DNA from: Martelella sp. AD-3
GTDB taxonomy: Bacteria; Pseudomonadota; Alphaproteobacteria; Rhizobiales; Rhizobiaceae
Reading direction: 5' to 3'
Length of the DNA stretch: 64,000 nucleotides
NCBI RefSeq assembly: GCF_001578105.1
Contig: NZ_CP014275.1
Span: forward strand, 3,600,501 to 3,664,500
In this document: piece after piece, positions 1-8,216 of the stretch
Layout of the letters: each line of letters begins with the position of its first letter
Position numbering within the stretch: the first letter of the stretch is position 1
Translations under genes and position numbers: made by a program
Notes under the pieces: model-generated
The model's database searches: none
What the model was told of the DNA's origin: nothing
Seen by the model: only the letters and a program-made list of their open reading frames with translations

Positions 1-2
1 GC

Positions 3-134
3 CATCTTGAGGGCGTCAGGCCGCTTCATGCCGAACGGCTTCGGGCCGCGGGCGCCGACACCGTGCTCACGGCGCTTTCCGATTTCGGGATGCTGGCCCT
101 TGACGCCGGTCGAGACCGGTTGACACCGGGCTGA
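3..134 (+). CDS. C-terminal fragment, possibly a HAD-like hydrolase
   Basis: An open frame enters from the left edge and stops at TGA 132-134, giving 43 residues. The segment HAERLRAAGADTVL followed by LSDFGML resembles the tail of HAD-superfamily phosphatases, where a helix ending in AAGAD precedes a strand and a closing 'dl' helix. The catalytic part lies outside the window, so the assignment rests on this short resemblance only. The stop is about 20 bases before the TPP riboswitch, so the gene is upstream of the thiamine operon and not obviously part of it. Confidence 0.45.
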   Translation, partial: HLEGVRPLHAERLRAAGADTVLTALSDFGMLALDAGRDRLTPG

Positions 135-153
135 AAGCCCGACAGAATCCCGT

Positions 154-240
154 CCATTCCGAGGGGAGCATCCTGCGATGCTGAGATGGCAACGGGCCGG
201 ACCCTTGAACCTGATCCGGGTCATTCCGGCGTAGGAACGG
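154..240 (+). promoter_or_regulatory. TPP riboswitch (THI element) of thiE-TRAP operon
   Basis: The conserved THI-box blocks are present in order: GGAGC at 164-168, GCTGAGA ending at 186, and CCTGATCCGG followed by TCATTCCGGCG in 210-231. P1 can pair TTCC (157-160) with GGAA (234-237). The aptamer precedes thiE, the expected target. No U-tailed terminator is visible after it; a hairpin over a ribosome binding site at 279-302 suggests control at translation. Confidence 0.93.
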
Positions 241-278
241 AAAAATCGGCTATTCCCCTTTGTTTTCGCTTCCGCGCC

Positions 279-302
279 GGTCTCCGCAATGCCATGGAGG
301 TC
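279..302 (+). promoter_or_regulatory. Hairpin masking the Shine-Dalgarno after the TPP aptamer
   Basis: GGTCTCC (279-285) can pair with GGAGGTC (296-302) around a 10-base loop: seven pairs, two of them G-U. The right arm contains the GGAGG ribosome binding site (296-300) that serves the ATG at 308. This is the position expected for the expression platform of a translational TPP riboswitch. The structure is read by eye and not energy-scored. Confidence 0.5.
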
Positions 303-307
303 GTCAT

Positions 308-364
308 ATGTCGTTGGAATTTCGCCGCAGCCGCCTTTTGCAGGCTGGTGAGACGCAGCCATGA
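308..364 (+). CDS. 18-codon leader ORF overlapping thiE
   Basis: ATG 308 has a strong GGAGG (296-300) at 7-base spacing. It opens an 18-codon frame (begins MSLEFRRSR) whose TGA (362-364) overlaps the thiE ATG (361-363) as ATGA. The thiE start has no comparably good ribosome binding site, so thiE may be translated by coupling to this short ORF. The peptide is basic and matches no family I know. It could be only a device that passes riboswitch control to thiE, or chance. The overlap and strong RBS are seen; the function is inference. Confidence 0.45.
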   Translation: MSLEFRRSRLLQAGETQP

Positions 365-1023
365 GAACGGTCGACTATCGCCTGAACGCCCTGGTCGATG
401 CCGGGCTGGTCGAGACCGCGCCGCTTGCCGAACTGGCGCGGCATGCCGCCGAAAACGGCGCGACCTTGATCCAGTATCGCGACAAATACGCCAAGACCCG
501 CCAGATGATCGAACGGGCCGTGGAAATCCGCAATGCGCTTGAACCGACCGGCGTTCCGCTCGTGGTCAATGACCGGGTCGACGTCACGCTCGCGGCAGAA
601 GCCGTCGGCGTCCACCTCGGCGCAGACGACATGGATCCCGAGACCGCGCGACGGCTGCTCGGGCCGGACGCCATCATCGGCCTGACCGTCAAGAATGCGT
701 CCGATGGCGCGCGGGCGGCAGCGGCCCCGGTCGACTATGCCTGTATCGGCGGCGTGTTTCATACGCTCTCCAAGATCAACTCCGACCCGCCGGTGGGCGT
801 CGAGGGGTTTCGCGCGCTGCGCCGCGGACTGAAGAACGCGAGGCCGGACCTGCCGGTCGGCGCGATCGCCGGCATCAAGCTCGAACATGTGCCCGAGCTG
901 ATCGCCGACGGGGCCGACGGCATCGCCGTGATCTCGGCAATCTTCCATGCGCCCGACGTGACGAAGGCGACCCGCGATTTCCGCCGGGCCGTCGACGCGG
1001 CGCTCGCGATCCGGGCGCGATGA
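361..1023 (+). CDS. thiE: Thiamine-phosphate synthase ThiE
   Basis: 220 residues, the usual length for this cytosolic TIM-barrel enzyme, which joins hydroxymethylpyrimidine pyrophosphate to thiazole phosphate to give thiamine phosphate. Family motifs are in order: QYRDK (38-42) for the usual QxRxK, ND at 70-71, VGVHLGADD (82-90), TVKN (109-112), IGGVFHTLSK (129-138), and AIAGI (168-172) before the terminal DGIAVISAI phosphate-binding region. It follows a TPP riboswitch and overlaps the downstream transporter gene by ATGA (1020-1023), so both should be co-regulated by thiamine pyrophosphate. ThiE and TenI are hard to separate by eye; the intact motifs favour ThiE. Confidence 0.93.
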   Translation: MRTVDYRLNALVDAGLVETAPLAELARHAAENGATLIQYRDKYAKTRQMIERAVEIRNALEPTGVPLVVNDRVDVTLAAEAVGVHLGADDMDPETARRLLGPDAIIGLTVKNASDGARAAAAPVDYACIGGVFHTLSKINSDPPVGVEGFRALRRGLKNARPDLPVGAIAGIKLEHVPELIADGADGIAVISAIFHAPDVTKATRDFRRAVDAALAIRAR

Positions 1024-2813
1024 CATCGGCGGCAATCGAGCGCGTGGCCGGCCGCCTTGCGGACAGGCTTCAGACGACGCTTTCGATGATGGCGGGCGTC
1101 GTTCTGGCGCTGATGCTCGCGCTCGTCCTCCTCAGCGTCGTGCTCCGCTATGTCTTCCGGACCGGGCTGATCGGCACCGAGGATCTCGGCATCTGGCTGA
1201 ATGTGGCGCTGGTCTTTCTTGCCGCGCCGCTTGCCATGACCGGCCCGCTCGCCATGCGGCTCGAACTCCCCTTTTCAAGGCGGGCGGAATTGCCCGCCCG
1301 CATCATCGCCGATGCCGTCAGCCTCATCGCTGCCCTTGTCCTCGCCCTTGGCAGCGCTCGCGTCGCAACGCTGATCGGCGGCACCTCGCCAACCCTCGGC
1401 CTGCCCGAATGGGTGCGCTTTGCCGTCACCGGCACGGGCGGCGCGCTGATCGCCGCGACCCTTGCCCTCAGGCGCATCAGCGAACGGCGGCTCCTGTCGC
1501 TTGCGGTTTCTGTCGGTCTGGCCGGCCTCATCTCCCTCGCATGCCTGCGTTTCAATCTGGCAACGGCCGTTCCGCCGAGTGCCGCGATTGCGCTTTTCGC
1601 CGCCATCGGTCTGATCGCGGCTGCCCCGCTTGCCCATGCCTTCCTCGCCGCGGCCCTTGTCGCCATGCCCTTCGGCGGCAATCTGGCGCCGGAAACGATG
1701 GTGACGACAGCGGTTTCCGGCATGTCGCATTTCCTGCTTCTGGCGATCCCCTTCTTCCTCTTGACGGGGGCGGCCCTTTCGGCCTCCGGCGCGGCCGCGC
1801 ATCTCGTCGCCTTCGCCGCATCGCTTGTCGGCCACCGGCGCGGCGGGCTGGCGCAGACGGTGCTCGCCACCGGCACGCTTTTCTCCGGCGCGTCCGGTTC
1901 GTCGGTTGCCAATGCGGTGTTTTCAGCCACCACCTTTCAGCCCGAACTGGTGCGTCACGGCTACCCGCCGGCCCGCGCAGGGGCGATCATCGCCGCCTCC
2001 TCGGTGCTCGACAATGTGATCCCGCCGTCAATCGCCTTTCTCATTCTTGCGGCCGCGACCGATCTCTCGGTCGGCAAGCTGCTTGTCGGCGGGCTCGCCG
2101 CCGGCCTTGTCATGGCGGCGAGCCTTGCCGTCGCCATTCACCTGACGACGCGCGACCGGCCGGGCGGCACGCGCGCGACCCCGGCTGCGCGTAAGCAGGC
2201 CTTCCTCGCTGCCGTCCCGGCTTTCGGGCTCGGCGTCATCGTCGTCTTCGGCATCCGCATCGGCATCGTCACCACCACGGAAGCGGCCGCGCTTGCCGCC
2301 GCCTATACGCTTGCGCTTGCTGCCTTCTCGAAAACGCGCCTCACGACGCTACTCTCGGTGTTCCGGCAGTCGGCCACGGAAGCCGCCGCCATCGGTCTCC
2401 TGATCGGCGCGGCCGGGCCGTTTGCCTTCCAGCTTGCCGTCGACGGGGTCGCCGGCATGCTGTCTTCGGCCGCCGGCGTGCTTGGCGGTTCGCCCGCAGC
2501 GATCCTCGCCTTTTGCGTGGCTGTGCTGCTTCTCGCCGGCCTCTTTCTCGATATCGGAGCGGCGATCCTGCTTTTCGGCCCGCTTTTGCTGCCGCTTGCC
2601 ACAGATGCCGGGCTTAACCCGATCGCCTTCGGCGTCATCTCCGTCACCACGCTGATGATCGGCGGACTGACGCCGCCCGTCGGCATGCTGGTGCTGGTGG
2701 TCGGCGGCGTCGCCAAAATTCCGGCAGCATCGCTGTTTCGCGCGACGCTGCCCTATCTGGCTGCACTGCTTGCGGCAGTCGCGCTCTTCTGCGCTTTCAC
2801 CCTTCTGATCTGA
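1020..2813 (+). CDS. TRAP transporter fused small and large membrane subunits (DctQ-DctM)
   Basis: 597 residues. The first ~150 form a DctQ-like four-helix unit and the rest is a DctM-like permease with about 12 hydrophobic segments. DctM signatures include GASGSSVANA near 290, the NVIPPSIAFLI block near 330, and LTPPVGMLV near 550. TRAP permeases import carboxylated or related small molecules using an ion gradient and a periplasmic binding protein, which is encoded next. The ATG overlaps the thiE stop, so the gene is under the same TPP riboswitch. That context suggests a thiamine precursor (pyrimidine or thiazole moiety, or a degradation product) as substrate. Substrate identity is inference. 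Confidence 0.9.
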   Translation: MTSAAIERVAGRLADRLQTTLSMMAGVVLALMLALVLLSVVLRYVFRTGLIGTEDLGIWLNVALVFLAAPLAMTGPLAMRLELPFSRRAELPARIIADAVSLIAALVLALGSARVATLIGGTSPTLGLPEWVRFAVTGTGGALIAATLALRRISERRLLSLAVSVGLAGLISLACLRFNLATAVPPSAAIALFAAIGLIAAAPLAHAFLAAALVAMPFGGNLAPETMVTTAVSGMSHFLLLAIPFFLLTGAALSASGAAAHLVAFAASLVGHRRGGLAQTVLATGTLFSGASGSSVANAVFSATTFQPELVRHGYPPARAGAIIAASSVLDNVIPPSIAFLILAAATDLSVGKLLVGGLAAGLVMAASLAVAIHLTTRDRPGGTRATPAARKQAFLAAVPAFGLGVIVVFGIRIGIVTTTEAAALAAAYTLALAAFSKTRLTTLLSVFRQSATEAAAIGLLIGAAGPFAFQLAVDGVAGMLSSAAGVLGGSPAAILAFCVAVLLLAGLFLDIGAAILLFGPLLLPLATDAGLNPIAFGVISVTTLMIGGLTPPVGMLVLVVGGVAKIPAASLFRATLPYLAALLAAVALFCAFTLLI

Positions 2814-2824
2814 GAGGAAACATC

Positions 2825-3814
2825 ATGAGAACCCTCAATCGCCGCACCCTTCTGAAGGCCGGAACGCTGGCCGTCCTTTCGACCCCCTATCTCGCCCGCC
2901 CCGCCATCGCCCAGACAACGATAACGGTCGCTTCGCTGCTCGGAGAGGACAAGCCGGAGACCAAGATCTGGCGCTTCCTTGCCGAGAAGGCCGAGGAACG
3001 ACTTCCCGGGCGCTTCCGCTTCAATATCGTCACCAATGGCGCGCTCGGCGGCGAAAAACAGGTGGCCGACGGCATCCGCCTCGGCGCGGTGCAGGCGAGC
3101 CTGTCGACCGTTTCGGCACTTTCCGCCTGGGTGCCGGAGCTGCAGCTTCTCGACCTGCCCTTCCTGTTCCGCAGTCCGGAGCACCTCCGGCGCGTGGTCA
3201 CAGGGCCGGTCGGCGACAATCTGAGGGAGCGGCTCGCGGACGAGCGCTTCATCGTCGGCGGTTTCATCGATTACGGCGCCCGCCACCTCCTGACCAGGAC
3301 GCCGGTGACACGGCCGGAGCAACTCGAGGGCGTCACCATCCGCGTTATCAACAGTCCGCTTCATACCGGGCTCTGGAGCGCCTTCGGGGCGGTGCCCGTC
3401 GGCATCCCGATCACCGAGACCTATAACGCGCTTTCAACCGGCGTTGCCGATGCGATGGACCTGACCAAATCCGCCTATGCCGGTTTCAAGCTCTACGAAG
3501 TTGTGCCGTGCCTGACGGAGACCGGGCACATCCGCGCCTCCGGCGTGATCTATTTCTCTGAAGGCTTCTGGAACGGCCTTGATCCCGAAACGCAAGGCCT
3601 GCTGATGGAGATATCGGCAGAGGCCGCTCTTTATTTCAACGCGCTGATCGTGGAGGACGAAACGGCTGCGATGCAAACGGCGCGCGAGAACGGCGGCGAA
3701 GTGTTCCAGCCCGAGGACATGGACGCCTGGCGGGCCGGCGCCAGAGGCGTATGGGCCGAGTTCGCGCCGGCCGTCGGCGGCATGGAGCGGATCGAGATGA
3801 TCGAAAACGGCTGA
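2825..3814 (+). CDS. TRAP transporter periplasmic binding protein (DctP family)
   Basis: 329 residues with a twin-arginine-type signal (NRRTLLKAG at 5-13, hydrophobic run, cleavage probably after AIAQ), so it is likely exported folded. The mature part has the TRAP binding-protein plan: GALGGEKQVADGIRLGAVQ near 70-90, LDLPFLFR near 110, and the region around TIRVINSPLHTGLWSAFGAVPV (160-185) that normally holds the substrate-clamping Arg. A GAGAGGAAAC-type ribosome binding site lies 11 bases downstream of the permease stop. Third gene of the riboswitch operon; it delivers substrate to the fused DctQM protein. Confidence 0.9.
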   Translation: MRTLNRRTLLKAGTLAVLSTPYLARPAIAQTTITVASLLGEDKPETKIWRFLAEKAEERLPGRFRFNIVTNGALGGEKQVADGIRLGAVQASLSTVSALSAWVPELQLLDLPFLFRSPEHLRRVVTGPVGDNLRERLADERFIVGGFIDYGARHLLTRTPVTRPEQLEGVTIRVINSPLHTGLWSAFGAVPVGIPITETYNALSTGVADAMDLTKSAYAGFKLYEVVPCLTETGHIRASGVIYFSEGFWNGLDPETQGLLMEISAEAALYFNALIVEDETAAMQTARENGGEVFQPEDMDAWRAGARGVWAEFAPAVGGMERIEMIENG

Positions 3815-3880
3815 TCCCCAGCCCGATGCGCGGCGACCTACCGCAAATTTCCAGTTAAGGCTTGCGAGCGGGACCGAATT

Positions 3881-3894
3881 GGTAAAAGTTTACC
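3881..3894 (+). promoter_or_regulatory. Palindromic operator candidate upstream of lacR
   Basis: GGTAAAAGTTTACC is GGTAAA and TTTACC around a two-base centre. It lies 28 bases before the start of the LacI-family gene, typical in size and position for an autoregulatory LacI-family operator. The half-site TTTTACC recurs at 4991-4997 in front of lacE. Confidence 0.55.
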
Positions 3895-3922
3895 CCGATA
3901 TTCGATTGCGGGGCACGGGAAC

Positions 3923-4987
3923 ATGGTAACATTGCGGGAAATTGCGAAGGCGGTCGGCGTTTCGGCCGGCACGGTGTCGCGTGTCCTCAATTACGATCCG
4001 ACGCTCTCCGTCTCCGAGGTCAAGCGCAAGGCGATCATCGAGACGGCCGAGGCGCTGAACTACGCGACGCCGCGTAACAGGCTGCGCGCAAAAACGGGTC
4101 CGGTGCGCGCGCCGCGGCGCAAACAGGCGATGCCGCGCATGGCCACGGTGCATTTCCTCGCGCGCGACGAGGAACTGATCGACCCCTATTATATCGGCGT
4201 CCGGCTCGGCATCGAGCGTCGCTGCCAGACCTATGGCACAGAGGTCGTCAAGGTGTTTCACGACGATCTGGAGGCGGAAGCGGCAACGCTGCAGGCGATG
4301 GCCGGGGTGATCGCGATCGGCAAGCACCGCCCGCACGAGATCGCCTTACTGGAAGAGAACAGCCGGCATCTCGTCTTTGCCGATTTCGTGCCGGAGGAGG
4401 AGCGTTTCGACTGCGTTTCCAGCGACCTGGCCAAGGCGACGCGCACCATTCTCGACGGGCTCCACGCCGCCGGCTACCGCCGGATCGCCTTTATCGGCGC
4501 GGAAGACCGCATCAGCCGCAAGGGCAGTCCCTACAGCGAGACGCGCTGCCACGCCTATGTCGAGTGGCAGAAGGAACATGGCGGCTTCGACCCGGCGCTG
4601 ATCGCGCTCAACGACGATTGCAACAACGGCCAGAACCTGCGCCTCGAAGTCGGGTACGAAAACGCCCGCAGCCTGCTCGCGCATGCCGAGCGGCCCGATG
4701 TGATCATGACGGCGAACGACAATATCGCCATCGGCACCTGCCGCGCGCTTCAGGAAGCGGGGCTTTCGATCCCGGGCGATATCGCTGTCGCCTCCTTCAA
4801 CGACATCCCCGTGGCGCAGTTCCTGACGCCGCCGCTCTCGACCATGAAAATCCCGGGCGAAGCCATCGGCGAATGCGCCGTCGACCTGCTTGTCGAACGC
4901 ATCAACGGCCGAGAATACACCAAGCACGTCGTCATCCCCACAGACATGATCTGGCGCGACAGCTGCCGTCGCCCGCCGACGCAATAA
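3923..4987 (+). CDS. lacR: LacI-family transcriptional regulator of the lac operon
   Basis: 354 residues. The N-terminal helix-turn-helix and hinge are clear: VTLREIAKAVGVSAGTVSRV at 2-21, then LNYDPTLSVSEVKR. Residues 70-350 form the periplasmic-binding-protein-like effector domain, with VIMTANDNIAIG and the ending ISTMKIPGE-type segment (here LSTMKIPGEAIGE) that is common in this family. It resembles EbgR/GalR-type regulators of beta-galactosides. It lies immediately upstream of, and in line with, a lacEFGZK-like operon, so it most likely represses that operon until a beta-galactoside is present. A palindrome at 3881-3894 suggests self-control. Confidence 0.88.
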   Translation: MVTLREIAKAVGVSAGTVSRVLNYDPTLSVSEVKRKAIIETAEALNYATPRNRLRAKTGPVRAPRRKQAMPRMATVHFLARDEELIDPYYIGVRLGIERRCQTYGTEVVKVFHDDLEAEAATLQAMAGVIAIGKHRPHEIALLEENSRHLVFADFVPEEERFDCVSSDLAKATRTILDGLHAAGYRRIAFIGAEDRISRKGSPYSETRCHAYVEWQKEHGGFDPALIALNDDCNNGQNLRLEVGYENARSLLAHAERPDVIMTANDNIAIGTCRALQEAGLSIPGDIAVASFNDIPVAQFLTPPLSTMKIPGEAIGECAVDLLVERINGREYTKHVVIPTDMIWRDSCRRPPTQ

Positions 4988-5022
4988 AAATTTTACCTAT
5001 TTTTTTACTAAATTTTTTATTG
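4982..5022 (+). promoter_or_regulatory. AT-rich near-palindrome between lacR and lacE
   Basis: CAATAAAAATTTT (4982-4994) is mirrored by AAATTTTTTATTG (5010-5022), and the left arm includes the lacR stop codon. Inside is TTTTACC, the half-site seen in the lacR operator candidate. In this GC-rich region it is a striking AT island. It may combine a weak terminator for lacR with the lacE promoter/operator. Two TTTTGACG repeats follow at about 5036 and 5050. Confidence 0.4.
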
Positions 5023-5104
5023 CGAATATGCCGGTTTTGACGTTAGCTTTTTGACGGGCGGCAAGGAGAGCGCCGCCAGCGATCGTCCAAACGGGAGGAA
5101 ACCA

Positions 5105-6370
5105 ATGGATACCGTGCTGAAGCGGATTACGGGTGCGGCCCTTGCCGGCACCTGCGTCATGAGTGCATCGGCGGCCTTTGCCGGCGAGATCACGATCTGG
5201 TGCTGGGACCCGAATTTCAACGTCGCCATCATGAAGGAAGCGGGCGAGATCTATTCGAAGACCCATCCCGACACGACCTTCAATGTCGTCGATTTCGCCA
5301 AGCTCGACGTCGAGCAGAAGCTGCAGACCGCGCTTGCCTCGGGCACGACCAATGCGCTGCCGGACATCGTGCTGATCGAGGATTACGGCGCACAGAAATA
5401 CCTCCAGTCCTTCCCCGGCTCCTTCGCGCCGATGGATGACGTCGTCGACTATTCCAAGTTCGCGCCCTACAAGGTCGAGCTCATGACGCTTGACGGCAAG
5501 GTCTACGGCATGCCGTTCGATTCGGGCGTCACCGGGCTTTACTACCGCAGCGACTATCTCGAGGAAGCCGGCTTTACTGCCGACGACATGGACGGCATTA
5601 CCTGGGATCGGTTCATCGAGATCGGCAAGCAGGTCGAGGAGAAGACCGGCCACAAGATGACCTCGATCGACCTCAATGACGGCGGCATGACCCGCATCAT
5701 GATGCAGTCGGCCGGCGAGTGGTATTTCGATGAGAACGGCGACCTCGACGTCGTCGACAACAAGGCGCTCAAGGCCGCGCTCGAGACCCAGGCCAAGATG
5801 GCCAACGAGGGCATTCTCTATCCGGCAACCGGCTGGGCCAACTACGTCAACGCCTTTACCTCCGGCAACACCGCATCCGTGATCACCGGCGTCTGGATCA
5901 CCGGCACGATCAAAGCCCAGGAAGCGCAGTCCGGCAAATGGCGCGTGGCGCCGATCCCCTCGCTCGACGGGGTCGAGGGCGCGTCGCACGCCTCCAATCT
6001 CGGCGGGTCGAGCTGGTATGTGCTCTCGTCCTCCGACGTGAAGGACGAGGCGATAGACTTCCTCAACGAAATTTACGCCAAGGATGTCGATTTCTACCAG
6101 AAGATCCTGACCGAGCGCGGCGCCGTCGGCTCGCTTCTGGCCGCCCGCGAGGGACCGGCCTATCAGGAGGCCGACCCGTTCTTCGGCGGCGAGGAAGTCT
6201 GGCAGCAGTTCTCGGACTGGCTGAACCAGATCCCGCCGGTCGACTACGGCATCTTCACCAATGAGCTCGACACGGCCGTAACCGCAAACCTGCGTTCGCT
6301 TGTCGACGGCAAGCCGGTCGACGAGGTGCTCAAGGCCATCGAGCAGCAGGCGAAGTACCAGATCCAGTAA
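5105..6370 (+). CDS. lacE: Sugar ABC transporter binding protein, lactose type
   Basis: 421 residues starting at ATG 5105 behind GGGAGGA (5094-5100); the frame extends further 5' but without a signal sequence. Residues 1-25 are a Sec signal ending AAFA. The mature part begins EITIWCWDPNFNV, typical of family-1 extracellular solute-binding proteins. It would capture a beta-galactoside in the periplasm for the LacF/LacG channel. Gene order (binding protein, two permeases, GH2 enzyme, ATPase) matches lacEFGZK of Agrobacterium radiobacter and Sinorhizobium, the main basis for the name. The actual substrate could be another beta-galactoside. Confidence 0.85.
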   Translation: MDTVLKRITGAALAGTCVMSASAAFAGEITIWCWDPNFNVAIMKEAGEIYSKTHPDTTFNVVDFAKLDVEQKLQTALASGTTNALPDIVLIEDYGAQKYLQSFPGSFAPMDDVVDYSKFAPYKVELMTLDGKVYGMPFDSGVTGLYYRSDYLEEAGFTADDMDGITWDRFIEIGKQVEEKTGHKMTSIDLNDGGMTRIMMQSAGEWYFDENGDLDVVDNKALKAALETQAKMANEGILYPATGWANYVNAFTSGNTASVITGVWITGTIKAQEAQSGKWRVAPIPSLDGVEGASHASNLGGSSWYVLSSSDVKDEAIDFLNEIYAKDVDFYQKILTERGAVGSLLAAREGPAYQEADPFFGGEEVWQQFSDWLNQIPPVDYGIFTNELDTAVTANLRSLVDGKPVDEVLKAIEQQAKYQIQ

Positions 6371-6390
6371 CAGAAGCCAGATGCGCGCGG

Positions 6391-6445
6391 CGGGCGACAT
6401 GTCGTCCGCCCGGCAGGCTTTGCGGCGGGCGGAACCCCGTCCGCC
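6391..6445 (+). other. Alternating stem-loops between lacE and lacF
   Basis: Three mutually exclusive short stems are visible: CGGGCG (6391-6396) with CGCCCG (6407-6412); CCGCCCG (6406-6412) with CGGGCGG (6426-6432); and GGCGGA (6428-6433) with TCCGCC (6440-6445). No U-run follows. A structure just 3' of a binding-protein gene usually stabilises that message and lowers downstream expression. That role is inferred here. Confidence 0.5.
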
Positions 6446-6495
6446 GATGATTTGGCGAATTTCCCCCAATGTCGCATGCGGCGCGAGGTCAAAAA

Positions 6496-7392
6496 ATGGT
6501 GACTGCCAGACCGGGCAATCTGAGGCGGTTTTACGATGTGAACGGATGGGCCTTCGTTGCCCCCGCCCTCATCCTGATCGGTACCTTCATGTTCTACCCG
6601 ATCATCCGCTCGCTGGTGCTCTCGTTCTATTCGGGACGGGGCATGATGATGAAGTTCGTCGGCTTCGGGAATATCGAGCGCCTGTTCAATGACCCGGTGT
6701 TCCTGCAGGCGCTGACCAACACGCTGACCTTCCTGATCATCCAGGTGCCGGTGATGATCATGCTGGCGCTGATCCTGGCAAGCGCGCTCAACAGTCCGAA
6801 GCTGAAATTCCGCGGACTGTTCCGCACCGCGATCTTCCTGCCCTGCGTCTCCTCGCTGGTGGCCTATTCAATCCTCTTCAAGAGCATGTTCGCCACCGAC
6901 GGCATCATCAACTCGACGCTGCAGACGCTCGGGATCATCGACATCCCGATCCCGTGGTTCACCGATCCCTTCTGGGCCAAGCTGCTGATCATACTGGCGA
7001 TCACCTGGCGCTGGACCGGCTACAACATGATCTTCTACCTGGCCGCGCTGCAGAACATCGACAAGTCGATCTACGAGGCCGCCCGCGTCGATGGCGTGCC
7101 GAAATGGCGGCAGTTCCTGCATCTGACGATCCCGATGCTGAAGCCGGTGATCCTGTTTACCACCATCACCTCGACGATCGGCACGCTGCAGCTCTTCGAC
7201 GAGGTTTATAATCTGACCGAGGGCACGGGCGGACCGGCGAATTCGACGCTGACGCTCTCGCTCTACATCTACAACCTGACCTTCCGCTTCACGCCCAATT
7301 TCGGCTATGCCGCGACGGTCTCCTACGTCATCGTCGTCATTGTCGCCATCCTGTCCTTCCTGCAGTTTTATGCCGCGAGGGAACGCAAATGA
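6496..7392 (+). CDS. lacF: Sugar ABC transporter permease, first subunit
   Basis: 298 residues from ATG 6496, chosen over an ATG at 6469 because GAGGT lies about six bases before it. There are six hydrophobic segments, starting GWAFVAPALILIGTFMFYP. The cytoplasmic EAA loop reads EAARVDGVPKWRQFLHLTIP near residue 195, the contact site for the LacK ATPase in carbohydrate (CUT1) importers. It pairs with LacG, whose start overlaps this stop as ATGA (7389-7392), so the two are translationally coupled. Confidence 0.87.
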   Translation: MVTARPGNLRRFYDVNGWAFVAPALILIGTFMFYPIIRSLVLSFYSGRGMMMKFVGFGNIERLFNDPVFLQALTNTLTFLIIQVPVMIMLALILASALNSPKLKFRGLFRTAIFLPCVSSLVAYSILFKSMFATDGIINSTLQTLGIIDIPIPWFTDPFWAKLLIILAITWRWTGYNMIFYLAALQNIDKSIYEAARVDGVPKWRQFLHLTIPMLKPVILFTTITSTIGTLQLFDEVYNLTEGTGGPANSTLTLSLYIYNLTFRFTPNFGYAATVSYVIVVIVAILSFLQFYAARERK

Positions 7393-8213
7393 TGCCGCGC
7401 TATACAAACCGCTACCTCTCCTCCGCCTTGCTCTACGGCGCGCTCGGGCTTGCAGCCTTCATCTCCGTCTTTCCCTTCATCTGGATGGTGATCTCGGCAA
7501 CCAACACCACGGCCGATATCGTCACCGGCAAGGCCTCCTTCGGCGCGGCCTTCCTTGACAATCTGAAGATGTTCTTCACCCAGGTGGATGTGCCGCTGAT
7601 CATGTGGAACTCGGTGAAGATCGCGATCGCCGGCACGTTTCTGACGCTTCTGGTCTCCTCGCTTGCCGGTTACGGTTTCGAGATCTTTCGTTCAAAATTC
7701 CGCGACCGGATCTACACGCTCGTGCTCCTGACGCTGATGATCCCCTTTGCCGCGATCATGATCCCGCTGTTCATGCTGATGGCCAAGGCGGGGCTGATCG
7801 ACACCCATATCGCCATCATCCTGCCGACCATCGCCTGGGCCTTCGTCATCTTCTATTTCCGGCAGGCAACCAAGGCTTTCCCGTCAGAATTGCGCGACGC
7901 GGCGAAGGTCGACGGGCTGAAGGAATGGCAGATTTTCTTCTACATCTATTTTCCGGTGATGCGGTCGACCTATGCTGCGGCCTTCGTCATCGTCTTCATG
8001 CTCAACTGGAACAATTATCTGTGGCCGCTGATCGTGCTGCAGTCGAACGAGACCAAGACGATCACCCTCGTCGTCTCGTCGCTGGCATCAGCCTACTACC
8101 CCGATTACGGCACGGTGATGATCGGAACGATCCTTGCCACGCTTCCCACCCTCTTCATCTTCTTCGCCATGCAGCGCCAGTTCGTCCAGGGCATGCTTGG
8201 CTCGGTCAAATAG
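7389..8213 (+). CDS. lacG: Sugar ABC transporter permease, second subunit
   Basis: 274 residues, six membrane segments, CUT1 family. The EAA-type loop is LRDAAKVDGLKEWQIFFYIY near 180-200, and the C-terminus ends QRQFVQGMLGSVK, a very conserved tail of this permease type (QR.fv.Gl..Gavk). It overlaps lacF by four bases and is followed three bases later by lacZ. It forms the inner-membrane channel together with LacF. Confidence 0.87.
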   Translation: MMPRYTNRYLSSALLYGALGLAAFISVFPFIWMVISATNTTADIVTGKASFGAAFLDNLKMFFTQVDVPLIMWNSVKIAIAGTFLTLLVSSLAGYGFEIFRSKFRDRIYTLVLLTLMIPFAAIMIPLFMLMAKAGLIDTHIAIILPTIAWAFVIFYFRQATKAFPSELRDAAKVDGLKEWQIFFYIYFPVMRSTYAAAFVIVFMLNWNNYLWPLIVLQSNETKTITLVVSSLASAYYPDYGTVMIGTILATLPTLFIFFAMQRQFVQGMLGSVK

Positions 8214-8216
8214 GTC

